Source: Sedimentisphaerales bacterium (GTDB taxonomy: Bacteria; Planctomycetota; Phycisphaerae; Sedimentisphaerales; Anaerobacaceae). From it: a DNA stretch of 8,176 bases. The stretch is taken from NCBI GenBank assembly GCA_016933985.1, contig JAFGTU010000487.1:1-8176 (forward strand), given 5' to 3'. The translations under genes were made by a program, and so were the position numbers. Positions 6,541-8,176 of the stretch are shown in pieces (position 1 is the stretch's first letter; each line of letters begins with the position of its first letter). The notes below the pieces were generated by a model. That model did not search any database and had not been told where the DNA came from. It saw only the letters and a list, made by a program, of their open reading frames with translations.

Positions 6541-7335
6541 ATGCGTGCAAAGGCACGATGCAGACGCCTGATACTGTTCCTGTTGCTCAGTCTTGCAATG
6601 GCTGCGCGGGGTGCGCAGTCTGTTGATGATTGCGGCGCGCCGCATCTCTCAGATACCCTCTGCTGCGGCTCGCGAGCCGACTACCCTGCTCTGTCAGCAT
6701 TTGACCGGGCCGACGACACCTGCAACACGTACCTGGCTCGTATCGGCAAGGAGCTTCTCGATCCGCCCGCGCATGCCGTCGAGCAAAATGCTCTTCCTGA
6801 AGGGGCCAAGTTGCTGCCTGGCGTCCCGGCTGCCATCTTTATGGTTTTGACGGGTTTTCTATGTGTTTCCTTCGTAAATGACCGCAGGATTTGGCTGGCC
6901 GGTCTCGCCGGATTACTGTGGCTCGGACAAACCGGACTTTCGGCAATCCCCCAAGTTGCTTGCCGTTTGGCCGGAAAGATAAATGTCACACAGGATCATA
7001 ACCACAATTTCGCGGGCGCAGGCAGCTATCGTCATCGTCTGCGAAGTGATATTGAAGGCAGCCAATACATGGGGCTGCTGCGCCATCTGGCTGGAATACC
7101 GACTCCGTCATCGTGCTTAATGCCGGAATCGTTGCTATCACCGCTGACCTGCCAAGGCAGTTGCTGTGGCGCAGGGCCCGCGCATTGCGCAAGACCCGAA
7201 TTCGCCATAACACCGGCAGCACCAGGCATCAGCAATTCGACCGTATGCTCGGCCTGCGCAACCGAGCATTATGTTCGTTTTTCACCCGCATTTGCTTTTT
7301 CAAACCTGGCCCGCGGCCCTCCCCGATCCTCTTGA
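6541..7335 (+). CDS. Unrecognised exported/membrane protein with cysteine-rich tail
   Basis: A 264-residue protein I cannot assign to a family. It starts with a basic, hydrophobic signal sequence (about 1-25, RRLILFLLLSLAMAARGA), followed by a segment with C31, C41, C42 and C61. Two probable membrane helices follow (about 93-111 and 117-137) separated by the short charged turn VNDRR. The C-terminal part contains a His-rich patch (HNHN, YRHR) and many Cys (C192, C204, C208, C209, C216, C236, C239), suggesting disulfides or metal binding. Evidence that it is real: a strong Shine-Dalgarno AGGAGG 5 bases before the ATG, a good promoter upstream, and a terminator-like hairpin 23 bases after the stop. 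Other frames over this stretch are open only in pieces. It precedes a PEP-CTERM gene but probably has its own transcript. Confidence 0.65.
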   Translation: MRAKARCRRLILFLLLSLAMAARGAQSVDDCGAPHLSDTLCCGSRADYPALSAFDRADDTCNTYLARIGKELLDPPAHAVEQNALPEGAKLLPGVPAAIFMVLTGFLCVSFVNDRRIWLAGLAGLLWLGQTGLSAIPQVACRLAGKINVTQDHNHNFAGAGSYRHRLRSDIEGSQYMGLLRHLAGIPTPSSCLMPESLLSPLTCQGSCCGAGPAHCARPEFAITPAAPGISNSTVCSACATEHYVRFSPAFAFSNLARGPPRSS

Positions 7336-7357
7336 GAACAATAGCTCCTCTTTAACG

Positions 7358-7383
7358 AAGGGCCTATGCGCGCATGGCCCTTT
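7358..7383 (+). terminator. Terminator-like hairpin after the 6541 gene
   Basis: AAGGGCC (7358-7364) pairs perfectly with GGCCCTT (7376-7382), and an inner ATG/CAT pair extends the stem around a CGCG loop with one bulged T. The following T run is short (TTT to 7383), so this is a weak intrinsic terminator at best, but its position 22 bases after a stop codon fits. Confidence 0.55.
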
Positions 7384-7409
7384 GACACAGGAGGTTGATG
7401 CAGTACTTT
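7382..7409 (+). promoter_or_regulatory. Candidate promoter of the PEP-CTERM gene
   Basis: TTGACA (7382-7387) is a perfect -35 box, followed after 16 bases by TACTTT (7404-7409), a weak -10. The -35 box overlaps the tail of the terminator hairpin. The poor -10 leaves room for an activator or another sigma factor. Confidence 0.35.
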
Positions 7410-7450
7410 GTTTTTAGGATGAAAACTCTTTGTTATGAGGAGATTTAGAA

Positions 7451-8122
7451 ATGAAAAAGTTAATTTTTGGAACTTTAGTGCTTATATTAACGGCATCCGC
7501 GGCGATGGCGCTACCGTCGGTGTATTTCACTACCACGCAGGGCGTTAACTCGTGGACGTTAACAAGAACGGGACCGGGAACGTTTCTCTTCAGTTTTGCG
7601 GCAGACAGTATGCATGTTGAGAACTCTAGCCCGTCACCGGACGCCGTGTTGGGCGATTACGTGAACCTGCCCAGCATGACCTTGACGAACATTGTGGACA
7701 ACGGCGGGGGCAGTGCTACCGGTCTATTATCGCCGACCGGCAACTTAACCATAAAGAGTGACGGTGACAGCCTTGTCAAATATACTGGCTCGCTCGATAA
7801 TGGGACTATGATGCAAATAAGCTATACCTATGTAGCTTTTCCAGCATTGAAGGATGATTTGGATACTGTCAGCTCCACTGGCTCATACTCAACGGTAATC
7901 GACCAGTTCGTATTATACGATGGTTTGGGTCAGCCATTAGACCTGGCTTTTACCGGTACGTCAACCTCTAACATTTACGCCTTTGTTACAGGAACCTCAG
8001 GCACTTCCATAACCGGCAACTCCTCGGGGCAGATTAATGTTATCCCTGCTCCGGGTGCCATTTTGCTGGGCAGCCTCGGCGTAGGCCTTGTCGGATGGCT
8101 GAGGAGAAGAAGGTCACTGTAA
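7451..8122 (+). CDS. PEP-CTERM sorting domain-containing exported protein
   Basis: A 223-residue secreted protein with a clear signal peptide (1-20, cleavage after ASAAMA). The body (about 21-195) is rich in Thr, Ser and Gly, has alternating beta-like stretches and no cysteine, and contains no catalytic motif I recognise; an extracellular or surface beta-sandwich is plausible. The C-terminus is a PEP-CTERM-type signal: PAPGA (199-203), a short membrane helix (204-217), then RRRR (218-221). In such systems an exosortase recognises this tail and the protein is delivered to the cell surface or matrix. A GAGGAG Shine-Dalgarno lies 8 bases upstream of the ATG. Base composition is more A/T-rich than in the T2SS genes. 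Neither an exosortase nor other PEP-CTERM machinery is in the window. The sorting tail is secure; the function of the body is unknown. Confidence 0.9.
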   Translation: MKKLIFGTLVLILTASAAMALPSVYFTTTQGVNSWTLTRTGPGTFLFSFAADSMHVENSSPSPDAVLGDYVNLPSMTLTNIVDNGGGSATGLLSPTGNLTIKSDGDSLVKYTGSLDNGTMMQISYTYVAFPALKDDLDTVSSTGSYSTVIDQFVLYDGLGQPLDLAFTGTSTSNIYAFVTGTSGTSITGNSSGQINVIPAPGAILLGSLGVGLVGWLRRRRSL

Positions 8123-8176
8123 GCAGTTGAATGGATTTGTTAGTTATGACTACAGCACAGGGTGAGTAGAAAGAGC

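Noticed and set aside
6681..6989. Minus-strand open frame of 102 codons inside the unknown membrane protein gene
   Set aside because: It has no ribosome binding site or domain, while the plus-strand frame has promoter, Shine-Dalgarno, signal peptide and terminator.

Overview
The window most likely comes from a planctomycete of the Phycisphaerae type. The evidence is a PEP-CTERM protein ending in PAPGA, a hydrophobic helix and RRRR, a tail I associate with that group, next to a complete-looking start of a type II secretion (T2SS) operon with a separate PDZ-bearing GspC. This placement is inferred from protein style only; there is no rRNA or marker gene.

Positions 1-5896, minus strand: a tightly packed T2SS operon transcribed right to left in the order gspC-gspD-gspE-gspF. 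gspC and gspD overlap by 1-4 bases, gspD and gspE are 47 bases apart, and gspE and gspF overlap by 14 bases. gspF runs off the left edge, so pseudopilin and other assembly genes may follow outside the window. GspC (inner-membrane connector), GspD (outer-membrane secretin), GspE (cytoplasmic ATPase) and GspF (inner-membrane platform) together form the core path for exporting folded periplasmic proteins. GspF is unusual: it lacks the normal N-terminal motif and carries about 30 extra residues in its first domain. GspE carries a short tandem repeat in its N-terminal extension.

Positions 5897-6540: a divergent intergenic region of about 640 bases between the T2SS operon and plus-strand genes. It holds two doubtful small minus-strand ORFs, several palindromes that look like regulator sites, a good sigma70-type promoter pointing right, and a leader that can fold into two matching CUCC-GNRA-GGAG hairpins around a larger stem. 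The second small hairpin covers the ribosome binding site of the next gene.

Positions 6541-8122, plus strand: an unrecognised exported or membrane protein with a signal peptide, two transmembrane helices and a cysteine-rich tail, then a terminator hairpin, a candidate promoter, and a gene for a small PEP-CTERM surface protein. The last 54 bases (8123-8176) show nothing I can name.

No tRNA, rRNA, CRISPR array, insertion sequence or phage gene was seen. The strongest candidates for something undescribed are the structured leader, the unknown cysteine-rich membrane protein behind it, and the altered GspF.
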